Assembly (NCBI GenBank): GCA_902489295.1
Contig: CABTZM010000019.1
Coordinates: 1 to 18,877 of the forward strand
Reading direction: 5' to 3'
Source: an uncultured Collinsella sp.
GTDB lineage: Bacteria > Actinomycetota > Coriobacteriia > Coriobacteriales > Coriobacteriaceae
DNA: 18,877 nt
Shown: piece by piece, positions 1 to 8,075 of the stretch
How positions within the stretch are numbered: position 1 is the first letter of the stretch
Layout of the letters: each line of letters starts with the position of its first letter
Notes under the pieces: model-generated
Told to the model about the DNA's origin: nothing
Database searches by the model: none
Seen by the model: only the letters and a program-made list of their open reading frames with translations
Program-made: the position numbers and the translations under genes

Positions 1-30
1 CCCCGCTTCTTTTTGTTCGTTTACGCCTTT

Positions 31-52
31 GCAGCAGATGTTACTCTGCTGC
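31..52 (-). terminator. Hairpin just after the last gene of the minus-strand operon
   Basis: Perfect 8-bp inverted repeat, GCAGCAGA at 31-38 and TCTGCTGC at 45-52, with a 6-nt loop, 10 bp past the stop codon at 63. No clear U-tract follows on the minus strand, so this may be a weak or factor-assisted terminator, or only an RNA 3' end. The rest of positions 1-30 shows nothing I can assign. Confidence 0.35.
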
Positions 53-62
53 TCCAAGGACC

Positions 63-1127
63 CTACTGCTCCTCCAGCGTCCAGCCTTTCTGCGCGCAAA
101 GGTCACGCAGGGTAGCCACCAGGTCGGCATTGGTGTTGCTGTCGACCACGATCTTGTCGATGTGGTCAGCGGCAATGTTGAGCTTGGGGAACGAGTGGCT
201 GCAACCCGACAGGTTGAGCTCGCCGACGTTGCAGGTAATCTCGAGTGCGCCAAGAATGTCATCGTTCGAAAGATCAATCTTCTCGACATCGCCCTGAAGC
301 CCTTGGTCAACGGTAAAGAACATCAGGTTCTTAAGACCCGAGGCGTTGATGGAATTGACAGCACCCTTAAGGCCCTCGATCTTAAAGGCATTAAGCTTGG
401 GGCAGACGCTCAGATCGAGGTCCTGGGTCGTCATGTCGCCAAACTTGAGCACCTCGAGTGCCTCGAGCCCGCTAAAGTCCGCACTCTTGGCGCTTAGGGT
501 ATTGATGCCGAGCGTATCGAGCTTGTCCAGCTTGCTAATGGGCGTGAAGTCCGTCACCTCGTCACTCACGACCAGCTCTGTGATGCGCTGGGTCTCCTTG
601 GCGGTCAACTGGCCATCGTCATCGTTATCGTAGTCGGCAAGCAGCCCGTGCAGCGTATCATCCGAGATCGCATCAACATCGACGAGACCTTTTTCTTTCT
701 TGGTCTCGGAGCCAGAGGCGTCAGTTGAGCTCGACTCTTTAGAGGCGCTCGACGAGGCTCCCCCGCCGCCTTGCACGTCACCGACGCCGCCAATCACGGC
801 GAAAGCGGCAACCGCGCCTATGACCACAACCGCCGCAAGCACTACCAGGGCGCGAACGCCGCCCAAGCGAGAGACGGCTTCATTTGCACGTTCAGCCGCC
901 TGTCCATTCGGCTGACCGGCAGGGCGAGGGATCCGACTTGTCGAACGCCCCGGCGTCTGCTGCGCCTGCCCAGCAGACTTTTCGGTTGTCTGCCCGTTCG
1001 GACGCATATTCACCCGCACATCCGGCGTCTCGGCAGCCTGCTCATGAGCCCCGCCCGAAGGCTGCTCGGTCACACGCTGAACCCGTTCGTTATCCCGCCA
1101 TGACATATCAGGCTTAAAGTTCGCCAT
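63..1127 (-). CDS. Single-pass membrane protein with EF-hand-like loop and leucine-rich extracellular region (paralog of upstream gene)
   Basis: Hypothetical protein of 354 residues. The start is the ATG at 1127 (MANFKPD), preceded by AGGAGA at good spacing; the longer GTG frame from 1142 lies across this ribosome binding site. A polar Gln/Pro-rich cytoplasmic stretch (1-88) leads to one membrane segment at about 92-115. A Ser-rich linker follows, then a canonical EF-hand-type loop at 167-178 (D-x-D-x-D-G-x-L-x-x-x-E). Residues 195-325 form an irregular series of leucine-rich strands, such as LDTLGI, LEVLKF and VGELNLSGC. The C-terminus ends in WTLEEQ. With no signal peptide, the topology is probably N-in with the loop and repeats outside. 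It is the last gene of the ten-gene run, 27 bp after its paralog. A calcium-responsive sensory or adhesive ectodomain is inference; substrate and partner are unknown. Confidence 0.85.
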   Translation of the reverse strand: MANFKPDMSWRDNERVQRVTEQPSGGAHEQAAETPDVRVNMRPNGQTTEKSAGQAQQTPGRSTSRIPRPAGQPNGQAAERANEAVSRLGGVRALVVLAAVVVIGAVAAFAVIGGVGDVQGGGGASSSASKESSSTDASGSETKKEKGLVDVDAISDDTLHGLLADYDNDDDGQLTAKETQRITELVVSDEVTDFTPISKLDKLDTLGINTLSAKSADFSGLEALEVLKFGDMTTQDLDLSVCPKLNAFKIEGLKGAVNSINASGLKNLMFFTVDQGLQGDVEKIDLSNDDILGALEITCNVGELNLSGCSHSFPKLNIAADHIDKIVVDSNTNADLVATLRDLCAQKGWTLEEQ

Positions 1128-1154
1128 ACTGCTTCTCCTCACTTGAGCGCATCG

Positions 1155-2060
1155 CTACTGCTGCTCCATGGTGTAGCCGTAGTCACTACTCATTTTTTGC
1201 AAAAACTCGACCATGCCGCTGCTCGTGTCGCTGTCGTACAAGATCTTGCCAACGCAATTGGGCGTAAAAGTAATATCGAAGGCATTTTCCCTGCCTGCGC
1301 CGCACAAATTGAGCGTTTCGACTCTGCAACCGATCTTCAGAACCTCAAGGTTCACATCACCCGACAGGTCAAGTGTCCCAATACTGCCATCAAGGCCTTC
1401 GATCTGGACGTTCGTCAACGAGGACATGTTTTTGGCATTCAAGGTATCGACGGGGCTCTCGAGCCTGTTTATGGTAACGCGCTGTAGCTGAGGAAAACGT
1501 GTGAGATCAACCTGAGGCACCGAGCAGTCGCCAATGGACAGATGAGTGATATTGCTAATGGAGCTTATGTCGTAGCTTTCGTTGTCGTAGTCGCCGATGC
1601 CAAACGTCGTGATGTTGTGGAAGTTGGCCAGCAGCGGAAGCGAATCAAACGACTCGACGTCGATTGAGCTAGCTTCATCCGCAGTCTCTTGCGAAATATT
1701 GCCATCCTCATCTGCATCGAGCGCTAAGTCCGAGCGCAGCGCCTCGTCCGTAATTTCATCGAGTGTGAGCACTGTGGCCTTTTTCGCTTCTTCCTGGTGG
1801 CGCTCTTCTTTTTCCTTTTTACGCTGAGCGCGCGCCGCCTCATCCTCCTGCTGCTGTTTGGCCTCGGCACGCTGCTCGGTCTGCCGATTTGTGTCGGAAA
1901 TGCCGCTTGTGATGGATGTGACCGCCACAATGGCAATGATTACCACCACGGCAAGGACAATCACTACGCGCGGACCGCCCAAGCGGTTCACGATATCGTT
2001 GATATCCGATCCGTTGGACCCGGCGCCCCCGCGGCCAGACCCGTTCTGATTAATTGCCAT
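1155..2060 (-). CDS. Single-pass membrane protein with EF-hand-like loop and leucine-rich extracellular region (tandem paralog)
   Basis: Hypothetical protein of 301 residues, homologous along its length to the gene that follows it. A short Gly/Asn-rich cytoplasmic N-terminus contains RLGGPR just before the membrane segment (about 32-53); the paralog has RLGGVR at the same place. A highly charged Glu/Gln/Lys stretch at 59-95 is probably a helical stalk. An EF-hand-like loop starts at D115 (DADEDGNISQE); its last acidic residue sits at position 11 rather than 12, so calcium binding is less certain than in the paralog. Leucine-rich strands follow, and the C-terminus is YTMEQQ against WTLEEQ in the paralog. 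The ATG at 2060 has a purine-rich AAAGGGAAA upstream. It begins 21 bp after the previous gene. Function unknown; probably an envelope sensor pair made by duplication. Confidence 0.85.
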   Translation of the reverse strand: MAINQNGSGRGGAGSNGSDINDIVNRLGGPRVVIVLAVVVIIAIVAVTSITSGISDTNRQTEQRAEAKQQQEDEAARAQRKKEKEERHQEEAKKATVLTLDEITDEALRSDLALDADEDGNISQETADEASSIDVESFDSLPLLANFHNITTFGIGDYDNESYDISSISNITHLSIGDCSVPQVDLTRFPQLQRVTINRLESPVDTLNAKNMSSLTNVQIEGLDGSIGTLDLSGDVNLEVLKIGCRVETLNLCGAGRENAFDITFTPNCVGKILYDSDTSSGMVEFLQKMSSDYGYTMEQQ

Positions 2061-2081
2061 CCGTATTTCCCTTTCCGCCGC

Positions 2082-3221
2082 CTACAGGCGATCCTTGTCG
2101 AAGTAGTCCGCGTCGCGCCAGTCGCCGCGCCAGCGGTAGGCATGGGCGTTCTCGCGCGACCAGTCGCTCAGGTGGCGCAGGATGAAGCGGCTCATGTCGT
2201 CCGCGAGCGGCTCGATCGGCCCTACGCGCCACGCCTCGGCCGCCTGCTCCCAGAACGAGTACGCCATGAGGTAGAACGTACCGGCGTCGACGTAGTCGCC
2301 CGGGTAGGCGGGGTCGTCGAACCAGCCGTGCGTGTCGGGCGTGCCGTTTTGCTCGCACCACTCCGCCACGTTGAGGGCGAGGCTCATCAGGGTCGTATAG
2401 TCCCGCGGGTCGCCCGCGGCGAGCGCCTCGTGCAGGTTGGACATGGGGCCCTCAGCGCCGTAGGCCGGGTAGTACAGGTCCCACAAACGGTCGGCCTCTT
2501 CATCAGTCAGTTCCAAGACGGACGGGCGATCGCCAATTCCATCATCATATTGATATGAATATGGATCTACGCCCGTCAAAGCACCCTCGCCGTAATCAAG
2601 AGAAGATGAGCCGTTGCGCGCACCACGTTTTGCGCGCAACGCCGACCCCAATAGTGAATAGCCATTGTGATAGCCTTCGCGCGTGTCAGCGATAAACTGA
2701 CTAAAGTTAAATTGAGCATGCGCATCCGATAATGCGCGCCTTGTAGCAGCTGAACCGCGTAGCACATAGAAAAGACCAATGATCAGCTGTTTGATAATCA
2801 AACTCAGCGGTCCAATAAATAACTCAATCGAAACGACAAATAGACCACCGAAAATAACGGCTGCTTGAGCGAATGGGTTAAAAGCGCTATATCCAGGAGC
2901 AGGGAGACCCGTATGCAAAATATCGTCTCCACCTGTATTTAGGAACAGACGGTACCAGACCGAGCAAAGACCCCACACCGTAAAAATACGCACCGGAAGA
3001 AAACGAATGACGGTCGGAATAGCATCTACAATGCGCGATAAATTAATGCTCACATGGTGCTTTGGTGCACCGGCACTATTCCAGTTGATGTCCAGACGTC
3101 CATTTGCTGCGTCCGATTCAATATGTACCCCGGTATCTTTCGGTGCCATCCGCTGAGCGCGAAGCTGTTCGAGTCGCTCCTGCGCCGACAGGCCCTCAGA
3201 ATCTCGTTCCCCCATGCCCAT
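2082..3221 (-). CDS. Hypothetical membrane protein, mosaic base composition
   Basis: I do not recognise this 379-residue protein. A polar N-terminus (1-55) leads to hydrophobic stretches at about 66-95 and 116-154, giving probably two to four membrane passes. A soluble C-terminal region follows from about 165. That last part is acidic and rich in Trp/Tyr, with LTDEEADRLWDLYYPAYG near 238-255 and a tail ending in DADYFDKDRL. The ATG at 3221 has GAGGA upstream at about 8-9 nt; a second ATG six bases in is also possible. The gene starts 21 bp after the previous gene's stop. The DNA for roughly the last 145 residues is about 70% G+C, while the DNA for the N-terminal half is close to 50%, so the C-terminal segment may have a different history. 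No enzyme motif seen. Confidence 0.8.
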   Translation of the reverse strand: MGMGERDSEGLSAQERLEQLRAQRMAPKDTGVHIESDAANGRLDINWNSAGAPKHHVSINLSRIVDAIPTVIRFLPVRIFTVWGLCSVWYRLFLNTGGDDILHTGLPAPGYSAFNPFAQAAVIFGGLFVVSIELFIGPLSLIIKQLIIGLFYVLRGSAATRRALSDAHAQFNFSQFIADTREGYHNGYSLLGSALRAKRGARNGSSSLDYGEGALTGVDPYSYQYDDGIGDRPSVLELTDEEADRLWDLYYPAYGAEGPMSNLHEALAAGDPRDYTTLMSLALNVAEWCEQNGTPDTHGWFDDPAYPGDYVDAGTFYLMAYSFWEQAAEAWRVGPIEPLADDMSRFILRHLSDWSRENAHAYRWRGDWRDADYFDKDRL

Positions 3222-3242
3222 TGTCTATATCCTCACAAATCA

Positions 3243-3854
3243 TCAGAAGTGGTAATGCATAGCGCCAAAACGCTCTAACGAATAGCCAAGCTCTCTAGTC
3301 ATAGCTTTAATCGTGTGGGACTCTCGCTTCCTCGTCACAGGATCTCTTCGCATGAATACAAACGTCGGGAACATCCCCCATGCTACTTGTTGAAAACCCG
3401 TCATGGCATTAGCGGGGATGACGATTGGCGGGTTTGAATTTCCCGGAGCAAGAATCCTTCCCGCAACAGCCTTGCTTTTGCCAAGGCCGGGAACAAGCGA
3501 CTTGACCACCGGATGATTGTCCAGCGTCGAGCCTTCGCGTTTTGCAACAATCTCGATGCGGTTTTCGTACAATCTAATCGAACAGGGCCTTCCATCGTAC
3601 GTTCCGTATCCTTGGTCGATGACGGTTCCGTACACCGCATCTTTCCTAGCCATGCTCTCGGCAAGGCGGCGTCGTTGGCGCTGCGCCTCGGCACTATTAG
3701 CAATAGCCTCGCGGCCCCCCATAACCAGCCGCTCAACATCGTGAAGTTGCTCACCTGCACGCTGAGCATTGGAGCCCTGTTGTTGAGAGCCCCCGTTACG
3801 ATTCCTATCGTTACCGGAGCTTCCAAACATATTTCCAAAGTTTAACGTTGGCAT
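3243..3854 (-). CDS. Soluble protein sharing the C-terminal domain of the adjacent kinase
   Basis: A 203-residue protein of unknown function. Residues 1-35 are low-complexity Asn/Gly/Gln/Ser. A charged helix lies at about 36-72. From residue 82 to the end is a domain that also forms the last 121 residues of the kinase just upstream. Shared landmarks in order are GYG-x-Y-D-x-x-P-C-x-I, I-P-A-N-A (146-150) and a terminal aromatic-His-aromatic tail (HYHF here, HFHY in the kinase). No membrane segment is present. The start at 3854 has only a weak GGAT upstream, so expression may depend on coupling to the kinase gene 73 bp away. A shared-domain partner that binds or competes with the kinase tail is the natural hypothesis, but it is inference. 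Confidence 0.82.
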   Translation of the reverse strand: MPTLNFGNMFGSSGNDRNRNGGSQQQGSNAQRAGEQLHDVERLVMGGREAIANSAEAQRQRRRLAESMARKDAVYGTVIDQGYGTYDGRPCSIRLYENRIEIVAKREGSTLDNHPVVKSLVPGLGKSKAVAGRILAPGNSNPPIVIPANAMTGFQQVAWGMFPTFVFMRRDPVTRKRESHTIKAMTRELGYSLERFGAMHYHF

Positions 3855-3928
3855 TGATCATCCAAACTGTCGTCTCGCCAATCGGAGTCTTCCCCGACGG
3901 GCACATGAGTATTACCCTCTGTCCTCAT
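3842..3928 (-). CDS. Possible 28-codon coupling ORF between kinase and 203-residue gene
   Basis: An ATG at 3928 overlaps the kinase stop as TGATG. It opens 28 codons, very acidic (GEDSDWRDDSLDD near the end), and stops inside the start of the next gene in another frame. There is no upstream ribosome binding site, so translation could only come from reinitiation after the kinase. It may be a coupling device for the poorly initiated 203-residue gene, or chance. Otherwise nothing was seen in the 73-bp gap. Confidence 0.2.
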   Translation of the reverse strand: MRTEGNTHVPVGEDSDWRDDSLDDQCQR

Positions 3929-6900
3929 CAGTAATGGAAATGAGAGTCTGCAAAATCTTCGAGCACCTCATCGAAACCCGGCGAAAAAACCTGAATCGTA
4001 TGTTGCACGCGAGTGTGCAGATTGCGATCTTTTCGGTCGAACGTAAATTCGGGGCTATTGGTGATGCCAGGCATGCGAAGCCAATTAGTGAGCGCGTTTG
4101 CTGGAATATTGATCGTATTTACAGCATAAGGCCTATTAAACGCCTTGTCCAAGTCAGATGTTTTACCCGATTTAACTGCGGATTTATATTTATCTAAATC
4201 GCGCCTTCCAGAATACATCGAGGTATGAGTAATCTTGATGTAGTTGGCATAGATGTCGATACGGCACGGTATCTGATCATATGCGCCATATCCAATAGCG
4301 TTCGGTTCCTTTTTGCCTTTCACTCCAGAAGCGGACTTCTTAGCATTCGCTGATTCTTTTTTCGCAGCAGGAGCACTGCCCGTACGACTGGCAGACGCAG
4401 CACTGCCAGAAACGTAAACATGACTAAAATGTGCCTCGTTATCCGTCTTCATTCCGGCGCTGGAATTCTGAACGCCATTCTGCTGAATGTTGTCTTGTTT
4501 AGCAGCGTTCTGCTGAGCAGCAATCGGCTGGACAATCGGCGACTGCTTTTTCCGCGATTGGATATCATCCCATTTTTCCAAACCACGGAGAAGCACGAAT
4601 GCAATGACGCTAATTACAAAAGCAAGCAAGAGGAAAATGAAGCCGAAAAGGCTCAGGAAGTTGGCAAATGAGACAACTCCGGAAAGCAAAAACTCAATGA
4701 GTATCGGAGGGATCCACATGTAAAGCCACGAACGCAGCGCTTGAGCACTACCAGGATGTGCATCCTCGCCAAACATGATCAATACGATCATCAACCCGAA
4801 GCAAACCGCAATTAAAACTTCAACTCTCGCATACACATCGCCATCAACATACATTGACCCCATAAAGCCAAACGCGCTAACGACGAGCGCCGTGATGAGC
4901 ACCAATCTGCCAGCAAGACGTCCAAATCGATCCATGACTTCGGGATCGGTATAAAACGACACAGAATGACGCCCTGTCGAGAACAGCGGCTTACGCGCAT
5001 CGGTCAAAGCAGCATCTCCCGACTGGACTGACAGAATTTCAGTAATTTTGTCAGCGCGTCCGTCGAAATCGACCAACTTGACCAAATAGCCTTCTAAGGC
5101 AGCAGCGTTTGAATCCAGAGCATCTTCGAGACCCGAGACACGGTCAACGGCCGAAAAAGAACGGAGCACATTGAGTGCAAGGAAGCCGAAACAGCCCAAG
5201 AATGCCAGTACCAAGAAGACGACAACGAGAGGGCCAAACGTTCCGAGCGAAACGATAAGCTGGCCGAATGAGCTGCGGGCACACTTAATAATTAGAAGAT
5301 AGAGAAGCGCAACGGCAATGGTGGTAACGAGAACGTTCCGCTGCTCCTTCTTTACAGCGGCAATCTGTGCATTGCTGTCAGCTATGCCCTTGACAACACC
5401 ATATTCACGCGTGTCCGTTTCGATAGCGGCTTCCAGCTGTCCATCGGCAACTCCGCGAGCGTCATCCAAATATTGCGCATATGCCGCGGACGGCAGATTC
5501 TCGACATCTGCCAAAAGCTTAATCCCGAGAGCATCGAGCAAGTTATGGTCCTCGCATGAGGTCAAGAGATCTGATACGTACCCACGCGGCACGACATCAC
5601 CCTTTACCTGGGCACAGAACAGTGATCCCATCGCGATGGGGCGCGTTCCAAAACGTTCATCAAGTTCCCAGCCCAGAATATATGGAACCGGCGTAGACTC
5701 CATGTCGCCTCGAAGCTTAATGCCCTCAAGACGAGCGTTGCTGCCCAACCTAACAAGTGTCGAGACCGGCGCATCGACTGCCGGGTTAAGCCCACGAAGC
5801 GCGATAACTGCAGCTTCGCCTGCCGAACCCTGCATCGTTTCATATAAGTCGGTATGGCCAGAAAGCCAAATCCAGGCAGCATAGTTTCCATACTTTCGAT
5901 AAAACGAGCGCACGGCGCCCTTTTCGTCGGCGACCTTATCCATAAAGACAAGGACAACGTCGGTATCTATGCCACCCTCAGCATTTGCTCCATCGCGAGC
6001 AGCGATGATTGCCGACATATCAACATCGCCGGCAAAATAGAGCAAAAATTCGTCGAGCGAACGAGAAGACGAGCAGACGCCAAAGAATGCAGAGGGTTGC
6101 CGCAAAACCGATTTAAGCGCGCCTTGGGCCATAGCATGTTTGTTTTCGCCGGACGTCAACAAGCCCTTGAAAAGACAGGCTGCAAAATGCGGGTCGTTCG
6201 ATTGACGAGCAAGAAGCTCAAGACTGTGAATATCAGAAGCCAAACGCTTCCTTTGGCTGTCGGCGTTTGCTTCTCGAGATAAGACTAGCGAGAGGAATCC
6301 AGAGGGCAACACGCCAGATGAATTTGTTCCATCAAGGCCTGACTGTCGGGCATAGCGATCAATTGTATCCACAGACATCGATGCAATACGCGCCGGCAAA
6401 GCATCGGGTGCATTAGTCAGCGAGACATCCTCGCCGCGCCACGACATAATCTTGCCGTTAGACATCTCATAGATGACGCAAGCAAGGGCCAAGTCGGGAT
6501 TGGACGCTGTCTGGATATCCTCTTCGACCAACTGGTGAATCCTGGTCTGCAGGTCATTTTCGCCCCAGTCGCCCATCAGGTTTTCGAGCTGTTGCTGGCT
6601 CATGCGAAGCTTGGCCTCATCCCAATTGGAGGACAGCGCGCGAGCGAGCAACACCGGATCGCTATACAGCTTGCCTGCAAACTCGTAAGGCTTGCGCGCA
6701 CTGCCAGCATCCATGGTGGGAAGCTTGCGATAGAAGTGATCGGGGTCGGCCATCCAGTCTTTGACTTCTTCGTAGCCAAAACGCTCACCCGAAAGCTCAA
6801 ACGTCAGGCCCTTGAGCAGGTTCCCTAAGGTCGCATCTTCTGGATGGTTAAAGTCCGCAGGCTCGCCCGTCTCTTGGCGATCGGAAAGCGTATTGTCGTT

Positions 6901-8073
6901 TATGAACTCCTGCAGCGGATGGACATTGTTTTCGTAGAGCGTCCAGATCGTGTAGCCAAACGAATACCAGTCGTTTCGAGGATCGACCATGCCACCGCGA
7001 CCGGGCGTGTAGCCGTCGGAGCGCGTCATGGTGTTCGTCAGTCGACTGTCAAATCCGGCAAGCGAGCGAGCGGAGCCATAATCTCCCAGCACGATCTGCT
7101 TGTCATACAGGTAGACGTTCTGCGGTTTAATGTCACGATGGACAATGCCGAGCTCGGTATGGAGCAACTCGATTGCCCGGCTGAGCTCGGGAATAACGCG
7201 GCTCTTAACCATATTCTTGCTACGGGGACGATCAAAAAGGCATGTGGCCAGCGGCGTAATGGAAACATCCCAAAGCTGAGGAGCCGCAGTCCCCACCTCG
7301 GTTGCACTCAGGCCCTGGTGCAGATAGGCAAAGATGGGCAGCAGATGCGTTTGAGACACGGGGCGGCCATTAAGTCCCATTACGGCGCTTACCACCTTTT
7401 GATATGCCGAACGCTCGGCGCCCACAAGAGGCTTAAAGACCTTGGCAACGCATGCCAGGCCGTCGCTCACCCGCTCGGCGGCAACTATGGTAGATTGACC
7501 GCCATGGCCAATGACCTGTCCCAAATGAATAATAAACTGCTGCCCGTCATTCGAGACAACCGTCGCATCCTCTGCAACAAAAGGCGAGGTCGATGCAGCG
7601 GCAGCATGTGTACCTCCACGAGAAACGGTCACCGTTTCGCCATTGGGACTGGTCGCGGCGCCGCGCGAGACAGTTACCGTCTGGCCGTCGGGGCTCGCAG
7701 CGCGCGGCACCGTGACAGTTTCGCCCGCCGCGGGAGCGCTGGGACGGGAAACGGTAACAGTCCTGCCGTCAGGAGAGGCGCCAGACGGCCTTGCAACCGT
7801 CACCGTTTCGCCATTCGATTCAGTTGCCGGGCGACGCACTGTCACCGTTTCGCCAGCGGATGGCGCAGCATCGCGGCGAACGGTAACCGTTTCACCAGAT
7901 GCCGGGGCATCAGCTCGACGCACCGTCACGGTCTCTCCAGGCGCAGAAGCCTGGTCGCCACGGTTTACGGTAACCGTCTCTCCCCCTACGGGCGCATTCC
8001 CGCGGCGCACCGTTACGATCTCATCATTGTCATTGCCGCCATCTCGGCGTACCGTAATCGTCTCATCAGACAT
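3928..8073 (-). CDS. Multi-pass membrane Ser/Thr protein kinase with N-terminal ETVTV repeat array
   Basis: A 1381-residue Hanks-type kinase. Residues 3-153 carry eleven repeats of the G-E-T-V-T-V-R-R type. The kinase domain spans about 184-450, with glycine loop IGHGGQST (188-195), catalytic Lys211 in VAKVF, HRDIKPQN (312-319) and DYG (331-333) in place of DFG. The activation segment carries TRSDGYTPGRGG. Residues 460-905 are a long helical region with no family I recognise. Hydrophobic segments lie at about 914-930, 946-970, 1055-1075, 1084-1101, 1115-1135 and 1140-1163, suggesting six passes. A polar Gln/Lys/Ala linker precedes the C-terminal domain (1261-1381) shared with the next gene. 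The ATG at 8073 has AGGGGAG five bases upstream, inside the 3' end of the phosphatase gene 2 bp away. All key catalytic residues are present, so activity is likely. The middle of the gene is AT-richer than its 5' end. Confidence 0.93.
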   Translation of the reverse strand: MSDETITVRRDGGNDNDEIVTVRRGNAPVGGETVTVNRGDQASAPGETVTVRRADAPASGETVTVRRDAAPSAGETVTVRRPATESNGETVTVARPSGASPDGRTVTVSRPSAPAAGETVTVPRAASPDGQTVTVSRGAATSPNGETVTVSRGGTHAAAASTSPFVAEDATVVSNDGQQFIIHLGQVIGHGGQSTIVAAERVSDGLACVAKVFKPLVGAERSAYQKVVSAVMGLNGRPVSQTHLLPIFAYLHQGLSATEVGTAAPQLWDVSITPLATCLFDRPRSKNMVKSRVIPELSRAIELLHTELGIVHRDIKPQNVYLYDKQIVLGDYGSARSLAGFDSRLTNTMTRSDGYTPGRGGMVDPRNDWYSFGYTIWTLYENNVHPLQEFINDNTLSDRQETGEPADFNHPEDATLGNLLKGLTFELSGERFGYEEVKDWMADPDHFYRKLPTMDAGSARKPYEFAGKLYSDPVLLARALSSNWDEAKLRMSQQQLENLMGDWGENDLQTRIHQLVEEDIQTASNPDLALACVIYEMSNGKIMSWRGEDVSLTNAPDALPARIASMSVDTIDRYARQSGLDGTNSSGVLPSGFLSLVLSREANADSQRKRLASDIHSLELLARQSNDPHFAACLFKGLLTSGENKHAMAQGALKSVLRQPSAFFGVCSSSRSLDEFLLYFAGDVDMSAIIAARDGANAEGGIDTDVVLVFMDKVADEKGAVRSFYRKYGNYAAWIWLSGHTDLYETMQGSAGEAAVIALRGLNPAVDAPVSTLVRLGSNARLEGIKLRGDMESTPVPYILGWELDERFGTRPIAMGSLFCAQVKGDVVPRGYVSDLLTSCEDHNLLDALGIKLLADVENLPSAAYAQYLDDARGVADGQLEAAIETDTREYGVVKGIADSNAQIAAVKKEQRNVLVTTIAVALLYLLIIKCARSSFGQLIVSLGTFGPLVVVFLVLAFLGCFGFLALNVLRSFSAVDRVSGLEDALDSNAAALEGYLVKLVDFDGRADKITEILSVQSGDAALTDARKPLFSTGRHSVSFYTDPEVMDRFGRLAGRLVLITALVVSAFGFMGSMYVDGDVYARVEVLIAVCFGLMIVLIMFGEDAHPGSAQALRSWLYMWIPPILIEFLLSGVVSFANFLSLFGFIFLLLAFVISVIAFVLLRGLEKWDDIQSRKKQSPIVQPIAAQQNAAKQDNIQQNGVQNSSAGMKTDNEAHFSHVYVSGSAASASRTGSAPAAKKESANAKKSASGVKGKKEPNAIGYGAYDQIPCRIDIYANYIKITHTSMYSGRRDLDKYKSAVKSGKTSDLDKAFNRPYAVNTINIPANALTNWLRMPGITNSPEFTFDRKDRNLHTRVQHTIQVFSPGFDEVLEDFADSHFHY
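3931..4293 (-). other. Kinase C-terminal domain shared with the downstream 203-residue protein
   Basis: Encodes kinase residues 1261-1381. They align in order with residues 82-203 of the neighbouring protein: GYGAYDQIPCRIDIY against GYGTYDGRPCSIRLY, IPANALT against IPANAMT, and terminal HFHY against HYHF. The domain is cytoplasmic if the preceding segments give six passes. Function unknown. Confidence 0.8.
7615..8067 (-). repeat. Eleven tandem ETVTV-type peptide repeats at kinase N-terminus
   Basis: Repeat units of 13-17 residues have the conserved core (G)-E/R/Q-T-V-T-V-R/S/P/A/N-R and variable Ala/Pro/Ser/Gly spacers. The units differ at many synonymous positions in the DNA, so the peptide is conserved rather than the nucleotides. 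Each unit offers two threonines in a beta-prone basic motif. Confidence 0.92.
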
Positions 8074-8075
8074 GA

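Noticed and set aside
155..570. Dockerin or cellulosome component from the EF-hand-like loop
   Set aside because: Only one loop is present, in a membrane-anchored protein with no second dockerin repeat, cohesin or glycosidase nearby.
7615..8067. CRISPR array or DNA minisatellite
   Set aside because: Periodic bases follow the reading frame, vary at synonymous positions and have irregular spacers of multiples of three. This is a protein repeat, not direct DNA repeats with unique spacers.
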